Shown: positions 18,190 through 27,288, numbered from the stretch's first letter. The stretch is DNA of 64,000 nt from Chitinivibrionales bacterium (GCA_014728215.1 WJLZ01000032.1:1-64000), one strand, 5' to 3'. A program made the numbers and translations. The notes: generated by a model not told the origin, from the sequence alone.

Positions 18190-19647
18190 ATGCGCCCGCT
18201 TAACCTTGTTTTTGCCCTTGTTATTCTCCTTCTCTTTCGAGAACCCCTGTTGGCGTCTCCTCCCCAGGGCAAGTCTGCGCTTTTCAGGAAAATTACCGCA
18301 GCTATTGCCGAAAAAGATTATCCTTCCGGTTCGGTTGGTGTTTGCATTCAGGATGTTTCATCGGGGAAGACGATTGTTGCAGTAAATGCCGATTCATTCT
18401 ATATTCCGGCATCTGTTTCAAAACTGGTGACCGGCGCAATGGGCCTCGAACTCCTGGGACTTGATTACACCTTTCAAACCAATGCTTATATCGACGGCGA
18501 TCTGAATCGGGAAAGCGGTGAGCTTGATGGTACCCTTTATATTCAGGGAAGAGGGGATCCGGGATTTCTGGTGGAACGGATGTGGCTTTTTGTGCAGCAT
18601 CTTTCCCATCTGGGAATTACATCCATTCGTAAGGATCTTGTGCTTGATGATTTCTTTTTTGATTCGGTTTTCTGCGGACCGGGATTTGGTGAAGAAAAAA
18701 CGAGCAGGTCGTATGAAGCAACCATTGGGGCGCTCTCGGCAGGATTCAATTGTGTCGCGATTCACGTTCGCCCCGGTGATACGGTTGGCGCTCCGGTGCA
18801 GGTCGATCTCTTCCCTCCACTTAAGGATGTTCACCTTGTTGCGACTGCAAAAACGATCGCACCACTCAGGAGAGATAAAATCGAGGTGAAAACCGAGAAG
18901 GTCGATGACCGGACCGGGGTGTTTGTGTATGGAAGTATGCATGTGGATGCCGAACCCCGGTATATATTCAGAAAGACATGGCATAGCTGGAAAAATTTCG
19001 GTAATACGCTTCAGGGGCTTTTTGATAAGAGCAAGATAACCCTCGCCGGCACCGTGCGCCACGAAAAAGTACCCGATTCACTGGAGAAACGAGGTCCTTT
19101 CTATACCTTCGAATCGCTTCCTTTCACAGAATATCTCCGCCACATGTTCAAATACTCCAGCAATTTTGCCGCCGAGATGATTTTCAAAACCATCGCTGCA
19201 GAAAACGATTCGATTCCCGGTTCATGGGAAGGGGGAGAAAGGGTAGCGCTTGAGTGGTGGAAAGATAACGGACTGCCTGGTACGCCGGTAATAAAAAACG
19301 GTTCAGGGATGGGAAAGGTGAATCGTCTGAAACCTGCGCAGGTGGTCGCCCTGCTCAGGCATGCGCACGGGAAAAAAGAATACGCTCCCGATTATGTTTC
19401 CCTCCTGTCGGTTGCCGGCGTTGACGGTACCCTTAAAGACCGGTTTGCCCGGTCACGGCTCAAAGGTATTATGCGGGCAAAGACCGGTACCCTCAATGAT
19501 CACGGTGTCAGTACGCTGGCCGGGTATGTGCTGATGCCCGAAAAAACCTGGGCCTTTGCACTCCTGATCAATAATAAAAATGTCTCCCAGATCACCCATT
19601 GGGAACTGCAGCAGGAGATCCTCCATCTGGCGGTACCTTCCGAGTGA
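18190..19647 (+). CDS. dacB: D-alanyl-D-alanine carboxypeptidase/endopeptidase (PBP4, class C)
   Basis: Cuts D-Ala-D-Ala and meso-DAP cross-links in peptidoglycan, in the periplasm. A signal peptide opens the 485-residue protein. All three penicillin-binding motifs are seen: SVSK with the nucleophile Ser at about residue 75, SSN near 324, and KTGT near 430 (MRAKTGTLNDHG). The AAGG ribosome site lies 10 bases before ATG. Like other PBP4s it carries a large insert between the first two motifs. The convergent MORN-like gene ends 26 bases after it. Confidence 0.93.
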   Translation: MRPLNLVFALVILLLFREPLLASPPQGKSALFRKITAAIAEKDYPSGSVGVCIQDVSSGKTIVAVNADSFYIPASVSKLVTGAMGLELLGLDYTFQTNAYIDGDLNRESGELDGTLYIQGRGDPGFLVERMWLFVQHLSHLGITSIRKDLVLDDFFFDSVFCGPGFGEEKTSRSYEATIGALSAGFNCVAIHVRPGDTVGAPVQVDLFPPLKDVHLVATAKTIAPLRRDKIEVKTEKVDDRTGVFVYGSMHVDAEPRYIFRKTWHSWKNFGNTLQGLFDKSKITLAGTVRHEKVPDSLEKRGPFYTFESLPFTEYLRHMFKYSSNFAAEMIFKTIAAENDSIPGSWEGGERVALEWWKDNGLPGTPVIKNGSGMGKVNRLKPAQVVALLRHAHGKKEYAPDYVSLLSVAGVDGTLKDRFARSRLKGIMRAKTGTLNDHGVSTLAGYVLMPEKTWAFALLINNKNVSQITHWELQQEILHLAVPSE

Positions 19648-19673
19648 GGGGAAAAGCCCTCCAGAAATGACCG

Positions 19674-20411
19674 TTAATAGGCGGTTCCACCGATCTGCTT
19701 GCCCTTTTCAAATTCAACTTTACCGGCAAGACGGCCCGATGAATTATAATTGTAGCGCTCTCCATGGTATTTACCTTCGAAATAGGTGCCCTTCTCGGAC
19801 ATATTGCCGTTTTCGTAATAAAGCGCATAGGGGCCATGGAGTGTATTGTCTTTATACATTTCCTCTTTTTCGAGATTGCCGTTGTCGTACCAGACTTTGA
19901 GCGGGCCGTTCCGATCGCCGTTTTTGTAGGTGATCAGTTTCTTTTTGTTTCCATCGGGCATATAAACAATTTCTTCACCCTCTTTTTTGCCGTTAACAAA
20001 GGTGACTTCCGATGCTGTTTTGCCGTCTTCGAAATAATTCCTGTGAGTCCCGATTGCCGTATCGTTGACAAATTCACCTTCGCTCTTTATCTGCCCGTTT
20101 TTGTACCAGGTTATATCCTTACCGTCTTTTTTTCCTTCTTTATACATGCACTCCCTGTATTTATTCCCGTTATCGTAATAGACCACGGTCGTGCTGTCGG
20201 GGTCACCATTTTCCATATGCTGGATCGACTGGACCTGCCCACCCGGAAAATAGATAACAATTTTACGGATATTGTTTGGTGATCCCTGATACCACTGGAT
20301 TTTCTTGGGACTTCCATCAGGATGTTTTTCGACTACCTGTTCGGTCAGTTCTTGTGAACACCCCAGAATTCCAATCGCCAGCGCTACCCCGATGAGTCGT
20401 TTGAAATGCAT
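19674..20411 (-). CDS. MORN-variant (YwqK-type) repeat lipoprotein
   Basis: The 245 residues start with a lipoprotein signal (IGVALAIGILGCSQ; lipid Cys near residue 18). The rest is a chain of about eight 20-25-residue repeats of the form W.NG...E..Y..G...G....Y..G, the MORN-like variant seen in YwqK-family proteins. YwqK proteins have been annotated as antitoxin-like, but such repeats are also common in surface lipoproteins, and no toxin gene is adjacent. A beta-rich outer-membrane or periplasmic scaffold is the safer reading. Confidence 0.82.
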   Translation of the reverse strand: MHFKRLIGVALAIGILGCSQELTEQVVEKHPDGSPKKIQWYQGSPNNIRKIVIYFPGGQVQSIQHMENGDPDSTTVVYYDNGNKYRECMYKEGKKDGKDITWYKNGQIKSEGEFVNDTAIGTHRNYFEDGKTASEVTFVNGKKEGEEIVYMPDGNKKKLITYKNGDRNGPLKVWYDNGNLEKEEMYKDNTLHGPYALYYENGNMSEKGTYFEGKYHGERYNYNSSGRLAGKVEFEKGKQIGGTAY

Positions 20412-20536
20412 GACCGCTCCTTTCGCAATGGTTTTGAGAAAACTATACTATTTAAAATGTATTTCGACCCGATATCAGTCAAATAGTAGGGAGATGTATT
20501 TCCGGGTGTCCTGAGTTTATTTTAAACGATAGAGTA

Positions 20537-20552
20537 ACTACTCCATTACTCC
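20537..20552 (-). repeat. Two 8-nt units, GGAGTARK type
   Basis: Read on the minus strand this is GGAGTAAT followed by GGAGTAGT, two tandem octamers in the gap before hisA. The same octamer type occurs four times in tandem on the plus strand at 24375-24406. Confidence 0.5.
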
Positions 20553-20575
20553 ATTTTTGACCGGAGTTTCCCAGC

Positions 20576-21343
20576 ATGAGATTTCGTCCCTGCATAGACC
20601 TTCATGACGGTACCGTGAAACAGATTGTCGGAAGCACACTTTCCGATTCCGACCGGAATGGTCTTGTCACCAATTTCGAGTCGGAAAAGCCGCCAGCCTT
20701 TTATGCCGGATTATACCGTAAAGACAATCTGCTGGGTGGTCACATTATCATGCTGGGTCCGGGCAATGAAAAGGCTGCCTGTGAAGCCCTGGCGGCGTAT
20801 CCCGGAGGAATGCAGGTCGGCGGTGGAATAACGCCCGATAATTCCCATGTTTTTCTTGATGCCGGGGCATCCCATGTTATCGTAACCTCCTATGTCTTTA
20901 ACAACGGCACGATCAATCGGGATAATCTTGAGCGGATAGTATCCACGGTGGGCAAAGACCGTCTTGTGCTGGACTTGAGTTGTAAGAAAATGGGTGATCA
21001 CTATGTTGTTGCCACGAATCGATGGCAGAAGCTTTCTTCAATGAAAATCACTCAAAATACATTGGCCGAATTATCGAAATACTGTAGTGAATTTCTGGTT
21101 CATGCCGCCGATGTGGAGGGGAAGCAGCAGGGGATCGAGAAGAAGCTTGTTGCACTGCTCGGTAATTGTTCTCCTCTTCCGGTAACCTATGCGGGTGGGA
21201 TACGGGGTCTTGAAGATCTGGAGATTATTCTGACAGAGGGGGGTGACCGGGTCGATGCCACTATCGGAAGTGCTCTTGATATTTTCGGAGGTAAGGTTCC
21301 CTATGCCGATGTTGTCGCGTGGCACCGGAACCATGTTGCATGA
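20576..21343 (+). CDS. hisA: Eukaryotic-type HisA: ProFAR isomerase
   Basis: Catalyses the Amadori rearrangement of ProFAR to PRFAR in histidine synthesis. The sequence follows the plant/fungal (HIS6) subfamily rather than the usual bacterial HisA: FRPCIDLHDGTVKQIVG, SEKPPAFYAGLYRKDNLLGGH, PGGMQVGGGIT, SHVIVTSYVFNNG, RLVLDLSCKK and NRWQK. The catalytic Asp in CIDLHDG and the second Asp (VHAADVEGKQQG) are kept. At 255 residues it is full length. No other his genes are nearby; a kinase-like gene and a family B polymerase follow. Origin by transfer is possible. Confidence 0.9.
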   Translation: MRFRPCIDLHDGTVKQIVGSTLSDSDRNGLVTNFESEKPPAFYAGLYRKDNLLGGHIIMLGPGNEKAACEALAAYPGGMQVGGGITPDNSHVFLDAGASHVIVTSYVFNNGTINRDNLERIVSTVGKDRLVLDLSCKKMGDHYVVATNRWQKLSSMKITQNTLAELSKYCSEFLVHAADVEGKQQGIEKKLVALLGNCSPLPVTYAGGIRGLEDLEIILTEGGDRVDATIGSALDIFGGKVPYADVVAWHRNHVA

Positions 21344-21367
21344 ACCCGAAGTTGTTACCTGGCGCCT

Positions 21368-22036
21368 ATGAAAAAAATGGTATCATCGGAATGTGCATCT
21401 GTCCCGTGTCCGGTAACCGCTCTCTGTATTATGGGACATTCGAATGCGGGCAAGTCTCCCCTGGGAGAATATCTGTGCTATAGCTGCAGCGGCCGGTCCG
21501 AAAGGCGGCACCATCTTGATTTCGGAGAGCATCTCCGCCGGATTGCCCGTGATGATCTTTCCTATGGTTTTGATGCAGGCGACCGGGCTTATGTGCGGAC
21601 CGTTCTTGATGGTACATTGCTTGATGATGCGCATTTTTATATTGCCCGCCGGATTATCGAATGGTTTCTGAATAGCAGGGGCTTCAATCGGGAACACGAC
21701 CTGCTGCTCCTCAACGGAATACCCCGTCACCAGAGGCAGGCAGAGGGGCTTGCCCGTATGGGGGTGGTGGTAGGGAAAGTAATCTGTCTTTCCTGTTCGC
21801 CCGAAGTTGCTTTGGAGAGAAAACGTCTGGCCGATCGGGGCGAGGGACATGAAAACCGGAGAGCGCGGGGTGACGGTTCGATTGACATATTCAGAAAAAA
21901 AATCGAATCGTTCGAACGCGAGACCCTGCCGCTGCGTGACTATTATGCCAATGCCGGGGCGGATATCCTGTATGTCGATGTAGGTGAAAAGACGGCCCCG
22001 AAAGGCATGGCTGAACAGGTTAAGGATTTTTTATAA
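21368..22036 (+). CDS. Adenylate-kinase-like nucleotide kinase
   Basis: A P-loop protein of 222 residues. Walker A is GHSNAGKS near residues 23-30. A LID-like basic segment (ERKRLADRGEGHENRRARGD) lies near 160-180, and the conserved NGIPRHQRQA segment near 117 matches the adenylate kinase GFPR region. Overall it resembles adenylate kinases with a divergent P-loop, so the exact nucleotide substrate is uncertain. Its stop overlaps the ATG of the polymerase gene by 1 base, so the two are co-translated. It follows hisA by 24 bases. Confidence 0.7.
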   Translation: MKKMVSSECASVPCPVTALCIMGHSNAGKSPLGEYLCYSCSGRSERRHHLDFGEHLRRIARDDLSYGFDAGDRAYVRTVLDGTLLDDAHFYIARRIIEWFLNSRGFNREHDLLLLNGIPRHQRQAEGLARMGVVVGKVICLSCSPEVALERKRLADRGEGHENRRARGDGSIDIFRKKIESFERETLPLRDYYANAGADILYVDVGEKTAPKGMAEQVKDFL

Positions 22037-24345
22037 TGAATTTTCATGATACGGTCGATTGTTTTCTCCTGACCCGGTCTCACCGGGATTTTCGGGGTAC
22101 CTTCGAAATGACATTCCATGCAGTTACCACCAGCGGTGCAACGGCACGAATAGTAATCGATAATTACCGTCCGCTTTTTTTTGTACCGCAAAGTGTTCCG
22201 CCGTCGCTGACCCGCCTGTGTGCGGAACGGGCAGACCGGGGGCTTCGTGCAATGGACGGCACGTCGGTGGATTGTTGCTACTTTTCCACCTGGGCGTCTT
22301 ATCTCGAATGTGTGCGGCTTCTTCGGTCGCAGGGTATACCCGCCTTTGAATCGGATGTCCATCCTGTCGACCGCTATCTCATGGAGCGGTCTGTAAAGGG
22401 CGGGTTCGAGATGCGATGCGATTACCCCGAAAAAGCACATCATCTCGAAGTCCGCAATCCTCATATCAGGGGTAAAGACGTGCCGTTTAACTTGCGGGTA
22501 TTGTCACTGGATATCGAAACCAATGCAGATACCGGCCAACTGTACAGTATCGCCTTCTCGGGGCGGAACAACAGCGCTTTTATTATCGGCGACATGGAAA
22601 ACAGACCGGAAATCGTTTTTTGCAGCGATGAAGTCGATCTTTTAAAGAAGGCATTTAATGCTTTGCGGAAGGAAGATCCGGATGTTATTATCGGATGGAG
22701 CATTGTTGATTTTGATTTACGGGTCGTTCAGGAGCGATGTGAACTGCATAAAATTCCCTTTCGTATCGGGCGGGAATCGGTTGCTGCGGTGATCGAGGTC
22801 GGTCAGGGAGATACGGTCCGCCGTATCGCCCGGGTCCCCGGACGGGTTGTTCTCGATATCCCGGTCATGCTTCGCACCCATTACAGTACCTTCGAAGAGT
22901 ATTCGTTGGAGCATGTCGCTCAAACACTTCTGGGCAAGCACAAGATTATCACCAAAACCGACAGGGAGAAGATCGATGAGATCAATCGGCTCTTTGCACA
23001 GGATAAGCTGTTGCTTGCGCGGTACAATATCGAAGATGCTGTTTTAACCCGGGAGATATTCGAAACAACAAAAATCCTTCCCAACGCTGTTGAACGTGTC
23101 AAGCGGTCGGGGCATCTCCTCGACCGCCCCGGAGGAAGTATTGCCGCGTTCGATTATCTTTACCTTCCCCGGCTCCACCGGGCAGGGTATGTTGCCCGTG
23201 ATGTTGCTGATGTGGAAAAACCTGCGGTCCCACTCTCGGGCGGCTATGTCATGGAGTCAAAACCGGGGATCTACGAAAATGTACTGGTATGCGATTTCAG
23301 GAGTCTCTATCCGTCAATAATTATGACCTTCATGATCGATCCGCTGGGGTATGCCTCGAAATCGGATAAGCGGATCACCGGTCCGGTAGGACCGAGTTTT
23401 GCCCGTGAAGAGACCATATTGCCGAAAATCATCTCCGAGCTGATGATTGCGCGGGCGGAAGCCAAAAAGGCCGGTAATCCCTATCTGTCACAGGCAATCA
23501 AGCTGCTTATGAACAGCTTTTACGGAGTTTTAGGCACCCCTGCCTGCAGGTTCTTTTCCCATGACCTTGCCGATACAATTACCGGTACGGGGCGGCACAT
23601 TTTAAAAGAGACAGTTAGGCATATCGAAAAAACGACCGGGTATGATGTCATTTACGGTGATACAGACTCACTCTTCATTCTCCTGGGTAAAGGGTTTGAA
23701 GACCGGGCCGGTGAGATCGGCGCAGAGATTGCCGCAGAGGTTACCGCATGGCTCCGCCATGAAATCCGGGAGCGGTTCAAGGCCTATTCGACACTTGAAC
23801 TCGAATTCGAAACCCATTTCCGTCACTTTTTCATGCCCACCCTCAGAGGCGGGACCCAGGGAAGTAAAAAACGGTACTGCGGCGCGGTGGAACAGAACGG
23901 AAAATTAATCCTCCATTTCAAAGGCCTCGAATCGGCCCGTTCCGACTGGACAGCACTGGCAAAGGAATTTCAGCACGAAATATATATGCGGGTATTTACC
24001 GGGAAGCCTGTTGAAGAGTATATCCTTTCGGTAGTCAAAAAAGTGAAAGAGGGCATCTTCGATGACAAGCTGGTCTACCGGAAACGTCTCCGCAAGTCTC
24101 TGAACGACTATGCCGGTCATGCTCCGCCCCATGTGCAGGCAGCCCGACTTCTGGATTCACCCAGACACAGTATTGCCTACTATATCACCAGAGAAGGTCC
24201 CCAGCCCAGAGAAAAGAGGACCGCACCGCTGGATTACAACCACTATATCGACACTCAGCTCAAACCAATCGCCGATTCGATTCTCGAGTGGACCGCCCAT
24301 GATTTCGACTCAATTGTCACCGGCCAGCAGGATATGTGGGGGTGA
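22036..24345 (+). CDS. polB: Family B DNA polymerase (Pol II type)
   Basis: A replicative-fold polymerase with proofreading, probably for repair or bypass synthesis. The exonuclease site LSLDIETN is near residue 156. Polymerase motif A is CDFRSLYPSII near 422, motif B is KLLMNSFYGVLGT near 489, and motif C is YGDTDSLF near 540, with both catalytic Asp residues. At 769 residues it is close to E. coli Pol II (about 783). It forms a tightly packed trio with hisA and the kinase-like gene, an unusual neighbourhood for this enzyme. Confidence 0.93.
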   Translation: MNFHDTVDCFLLTRSHRDFRGTFEMTFHAVTTSGATARIVIDNYRPLFFVPQSVPPSLTRLCAERADRGLRAMDGTSVDCCYFSTWASYLECVRLLRSQGIPAFESDVHPVDRYLMERSVKGGFEMRCDYPEKAHHLEVRNPHIRGKDVPFNLRVLSLDIETNADTGQLYSIAFSGRNNSAFIIGDMENRPEIVFCSDEVDLLKKAFNALRKEDPDVIIGWSIVDFDLRVVQERCELHKIPFRIGRESVAAVIEVGQGDTVRRIARVPGRVVLDIPVMLRTHYSTFEEYSLEHVAQTLLGKHKIITKTDREKIDEINRLFAQDKLLLARYNIEDAVLTREIFETTKILPNAVERVKRSGHLLDRPGGSIAAFDYLYLPRLHRAGYVARDVADVEKPAVPLSGGYVMESKPGIYENVLVCDFRSLYPSIIMTFMIDPLGYASKSDKRITGPVGPSFAREETILPKIISELMIARAEAKKAGNPYLSQAIKLLMNSFYGVLGTPACRFFSHDLADTITGTGRHILKETVRHIEKTTGYDVIYGDTDSLFILLGKGFEDRAGEIGAEIAAEVTAWLRHEIRERFKAYSTLELEFETHFRHFFMPTLRGGTQGSKKRYCGAVEQNGKLILHFKGLESARSDWTALAKEFQHEIYMRVFTGKPVEEYILSVVKKVKEGIFDDKLVYRKRLRKSLNDYAGHAPPHVQAARLLDSPRHSIAYYITREGPQPREKRTAPLDYNHYIDTQLKPIADSILEWTAHDFDSIVTGQQDMWG

Positions 24346-24374
24346 TTAGTCCCTGTTCAAAATTGACTTTCAAT

Positions 24375-24406
24375 GGAGTAGTGGAGTACTGGAATGATGG
24401 AGTGAT
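24375..24406 (+). repeat. Four tandem 8-nt repeats (GGARTRNT)
   Basis: Units are GGAGTAGT, GGAGTACT, GGAATGAT and GGAGTGAT, exactly 8 bases each, starting 30 bases after the polB stop. A period of 8 cannot be coding. The same unit type occurs inverted at 20537-20552. Confidence 0.65.
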
Positions 24407-24487
24407 GTTTCGGTGGTTTTTTCCTGAAATCCGCCGATGAATTCACCACAGAACGGTGTTGATTTGAGGTCTTTGGTTTATTATGGT

Positions 24488-24501
24488 TGTTTGGCCAAAC
24501 A
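24488..24501. promoter_or_regulatory. 14-bp palindrome upstream of TIGR02147 gene
   Basis: TGTTTGGCCAAACA is a perfect 14-base palindrome 60 bases before the start of the first TIGR02147-family gene. It has the form of a homodimer operator. Which protein binds is unknown; autoregulation is a guess. Confidence 0.4.
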
Positions 24502-24561
24502 CATTAATAATATATTTAGAAGAGAACTAACAGGATTTGAATTTGATGAACAAGCCCACTT

Positions 24562-25380
24562 ATGCCTGATATTTATGAATATACCGACCATCGATTATTT
24601 CTTCTGGATGCCTATCACAAACGGAAACTCGAGGATCCCCATTTCAGCCACCGGTATATAAATTCCCGCCTCGGATCAAAATCCCCCAGCCTCTTTACTC
24701 ATATAATCCAGGGGAGGATGAAAATATCCGAGAAAATAGTCCTCAGGCTTGCAAAGACGTTCGGTTTGAATAAAAGGGAAACCGAATATTTTTTGCTGAT
24801 TACAAAATTCACACAGGCAACGGATGAACAGGAGAAGCGCTATCGTCTACAGGATATCTCCAGATTCATGCATAAGAATGTGAAGATAATTCAGCCTCAC
24901 AAATTTGAGTTTTACTCCAGATGGTATCATTCGGCCATATGGGCACTTCTTACCTTTTTCAAATTCAAAAATAATTTCAAATCCCTTGCCCGGATGGTCT
25001 ATCCCTCAATTACTCAGAGCCAGGCAAAGAGCGCCATAGATCTTCTCGCCAAACTTGGATTTATCAGAAAGGGCCCCAAGGACTTCTGGGAACCCGAGGA
25101 ACGGTGTATCAGTACCGGTGATACGGCTAATTCGGTGGCAATCAGTGATTTTCATATTCAGACCATGGATCTTGCCAGGAATGCCATGGATAAGGTCCCC
25201 AGAAACGAACGTGAATTATCCACCATGACAATAAGCATCTCCGAAAAATCCTTCAAACAGGTAACCGACAAGATCAGGGAATGTCGGCAACAGATTCTCA
25301 GTATTGCGCGGGAAGATACAAATCCCGACCGGGTATATCATATCAATTTCCATATCTTTCCCATGTCAAAAGACACCTGA
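24562..25380 (+). CDS. TIGR02147 (DUF4423-like) family regulator
   Basis: At 272 residues this belongs to the family first defined as a large paralogous set in Fibrobacter succinogenes. Typical features are an N-terminal helix-turn-helix-like region (DPHFSHRYINSRLG, SPSLFTHIIQGRMKIS, ETEYFLLITKF), a central FYSRWYHSAIWALL segment, a winged-helix-like SQAKSAIDLLAKLGFI, and an ELSTMTISIS tail. It aligns throughout with the next gene, so the two are diverged tandem paralogues. The members are thought to be transcription regulators, often beside surface lipoproteins, as here. A 14-bp palindrome lies upstream. Confidence 0.85.
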   Translation: MPDIYEYTDHRLFLLDAYHKRKLEDPHFSHRYINSRLGSKSPSLFTHIIQGRMKISEKIVLRLAKTFGLNKRETEYFLLITKFTQATDEQEKRYRLQDISRFMHKNVKIIQPHKFEFYSRWYHSAIWALLTFFKFKNNFKSLARMVYPSITQSQAKSAIDLLAKLGFIRKGPKDFWEPEERCISTGDTANSVAISDFHIQTMDLARNAMDKVPRNERELSTMTISISEKSFKQVTDKIRECRQQILSIAREDTNPDRVYHINFHIFPMSKDT

Positions 25381-25517
25381 GCGCGGTACGCCTTTGCTCT
25401 CTATCGCTGTTGGAAATTAAAGCTCACATCCTATGGACAAAAAATTTGTTCTGGAACTGTACTGTAGGCCTGAAACATATGTATTTTAATTCTAATCGTT
25501 AAATGCAGGTTCACAAT

Positions 25518-25534
25518 GTGGACAAAATGTCCAC
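25518..25534. promoter_or_regulatory. Perfect inverted repeat before second TIGR02147 gene
   Basis: GTGGACA-AAA-TGTCCAC is a perfect 7-3-7 inverted repeat 50 bases upstream of the start at 25585. A second dyad (GCATT...AATGC) follows directly at 25535-25551. The position fits an operator or a short transcript-leader hairpin. Confidence 0.5.
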
Positions 25535-25584
25535 GCATTAAAGAAAAATGCTTGCATTTTTATCTGCAGAAATAGGAAGCTTAG

Positions 25585-26427
25585 ATGTCGGGTGTATTCG
25601 AATATTTTGATTATAGACAGTTCTTGATGGACATACTTGCAGAAAAGCAGAAAACCGCTTCCCGTCTTTCCTCCCGTGCTCTTGCCGGAAAAGCAGGGAT
25701 AGATCCGAGTCTTTTTTCCAAGGTGCTTAAGGGCAAACGAAATATCTCCCCGGAGCAGGTGCTCAGGCTTTCGGAGGTTCTGGAACTGGATAAAAAGAGC
25801 ACCGAATATTTTGAGCTTCTTGTTCGTTTTTGTCAGGCACGCAGCCATGAAGCGAAACGCCTGTATTTTGATAAGCTCTTGGAGCAGAAAAAGTATCCCG
25901 AAGCTGCGCCGTTGTCGCAGGAACAGTATACATTCTATAGCGTGTGGTATCATACGGTTATCCGGGAGCTGCTTCATTTTTTCCCCAGGCCTCACGATAC
26001 CGGAGCGATCGCGAAAATGCTTGTTCCCGGTATCAAGCCTTCCGAGGCAAAACAGGCCATTGATCTTCTCGAGAAACTAGGTATTATCAAAACCACTTCC
26101 GACGGCGGATTTGAGCTGGCGGATGTATTTATTACCGCGGGCACGGATATTCAGAAACAGGCGATCAGGAATTTTCAGATATCGATGATGGATATTGCCA
26201 AAGACGCGCTGGTGCGGTTTCCAAAGGAAAAAAGAGAAATATCGACTTTAACGTTGAGTCTGTCTGAAGGAGGTTTTAAGGAAGTTGCCGAAGCGATACA
26301 ACATTTTCGCAGAAAACTTATGGAGATCGCCAATAATGATTCTAATATCAGCGGCGTGTACCAGATAAATTTTCAGGCCTTTCCGGTCACCCATGTTTGC
26401 AGAGAGGATATTGATAATGCTGGTTGA
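25585..26427 (+). CDS. TIGR02147 (DUF4423-like) family regulator
   Basis: A second member of the Fibrobacter-type paralogous family (280 residues). It shares with its neighbour the EYFDYRQFL/EYTDHRLFL start, the ASLFSKVLKGKRNIS-type helix-turn-helix region, the FYSVWYHTVIRELL centre, the SEAKQAIDLLEKLGII segment and the EISTLTLSLS tail. Its end overlaps the start of the lipoprotein gene by 11 bases, so regulator and lipoprotein are coupled. A perfect inverted repeat lies upstream. Confidence 0.85.
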   Translation: MSGVFEYFDYRQFLMDILAEKQKTASRLSSRALAGKAGIDPSLFSKVLKGKRNISPEQVLRLSEVLELDKKSTEYFELLVRFCQARSHEAKRLYFDKLLEQKKYPEAAPLSQEQYTFYSVWYHTVIRELLHFFPRPHDTGAIAKMLVPGIKPSEAKQAIDLLEKLGIIKTTSDGGFELADVFITAGTDIQKQAIRNFQISMMDIAKDALVRFPKEKREISTLTLSLSEGGFKEVAEAIQHFRRKLMEIANNDSNISGVYQINFQAFPVTHVCREDIDNAG

Positions 26428-27085
26428 CAGATGCTGTGGACGACTGCTGGTCTGTGCATTGATCCTTACCGTTCTTCTCAAAATTTCCTGCTCCAATGCG
26501 CCTGTGCAGACCTCCGACGGCAGTGGTTCGGAAACGCCGAATTCTGCAACGGTCATTTCATCCTGTGGCCGTATCGAAGGGACTTCGAATCCATATTCAG
26601 CGATCGGAATATACAGCAGCGATTATATACCCTATAATGATTCGGGGTTCGACACATCGATGATCGCCGATGACAAGGGACGTTTTGTTTCCGGCGTGCT
26701 CGATTCGGGAATATATAATGTACTTTCTTTTAGTGCCGTCCCGGGTACCGGGGCCTTTTTCAGCGGCATAAATTCAACCCCTTCCGCACAACCGGATACG
26801 GTAATCCTTCCGCTGAAACCGGTTGGTTCGGTAACAGGAGTGGTTAGCGATACATTCGATATATTACGTGAAGACCTTCCGGTGTATATCCCCGGTTCTC
26901 CCTATCTGGACAGTCTTGATAACAACAACAGGTTTGTATTGCACGATATTCCTGAAGGTGAATTTGATCTCCATACTAAAGATGTTGCTTCACATAAGAT
27001 AATGACAGATACCTTAAATGTGGATACTTTGTTTAATATCACCGCAGGTGAACGAAAGGACTTGGGTAGAATAAAGCTCGAGTGA
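26417..27085 (+). CDS. Secreted lipoprotein-like protein with carboxypeptidase-regulatory-like fold
   Basis: The start at 26417 has AGAGGA upstream and overlaps the regulator gene by 11 bases; an ATG at 26393 is also in frame. The 222 residues start with a hydrophobic signal ending ...LLKISCSN, an imperfect lipobox because Lys sits at -3. Two beta-rich repeats follow (FVSGVLDSGIYNVLSFS and FVLHDIPEGEFDLHT), typical of transthyretin-like carboxypeptidase-regulatory domains. TIGR02147 regulators are often found next to such proteins. Function unknown; an outer-membrane surface protein is likely. Confidence 0.65.
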   Translation: MLVDRCCGRLLVCALILTVLLKISCSNAPVQTSDGSGSETPNSATVISSCGRIEGTSNPYSAIGIYSSDYIPYNDSGFDTSMIADDKGRFVSGVLDSGIYNVLSFSAVPGTGAFFSGINSTPSAQPDTVILPLKPVGSVTGVVSDTFDILREDLPVYIPGSPYLDSLDNNNRFVLHDIPEGEFDLHTKDVASHKIMTDTLNVDTLFNITAGERKDLGRIKLE

Positions 27086-27106
27086 GATAACATCTTTTAA
27101 ACATAG

Positions 27107-27240
27107 GAAAGGAGGTGATATCTAATTACGACTGTAGGAGAAAAATAACGGGAATCCTGTAACCCCGCCAAGAGTTGCTCAGGATCCCCGGAGTAAAGGT
27201 GACCGTCGTGCATGATATACATGCACCGTCCCTTTTTGTA
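27107..27240 (+). promoter_or_regulatory. Structured leader with near-perfect anti-16S sequence
   Basis: AAAGGAGGTGAT (about 27108-27119) complements the 16S 3' end almost fully, yet no obvious gene starts after it. Downstream are a 9-bp bulged stem (27150-27159 with 27180-27188) and a 7-bp hairpin (27208-27214 with 27220-27226) followed by a T run near 27233-27237. The next gene starts only at 27289 with its own ribosome site. The layout suggests a leader peptide plus attenuator or a small RNA; it matches no riboswitch class I know. Confidence 0.35.
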
Positions 27241-27288
27241 TTTGTTGCTCACTTTTTGGAGTTAACGCCTGTTCAAGGAGAATTCGCT

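Noticed and set aside
19646-19661. GAGGG/CCCTC hairpin at the end of dacB as terminator
   Set aside because: Five base pairs, overlapping the stop codon, with no T tract on either strand.
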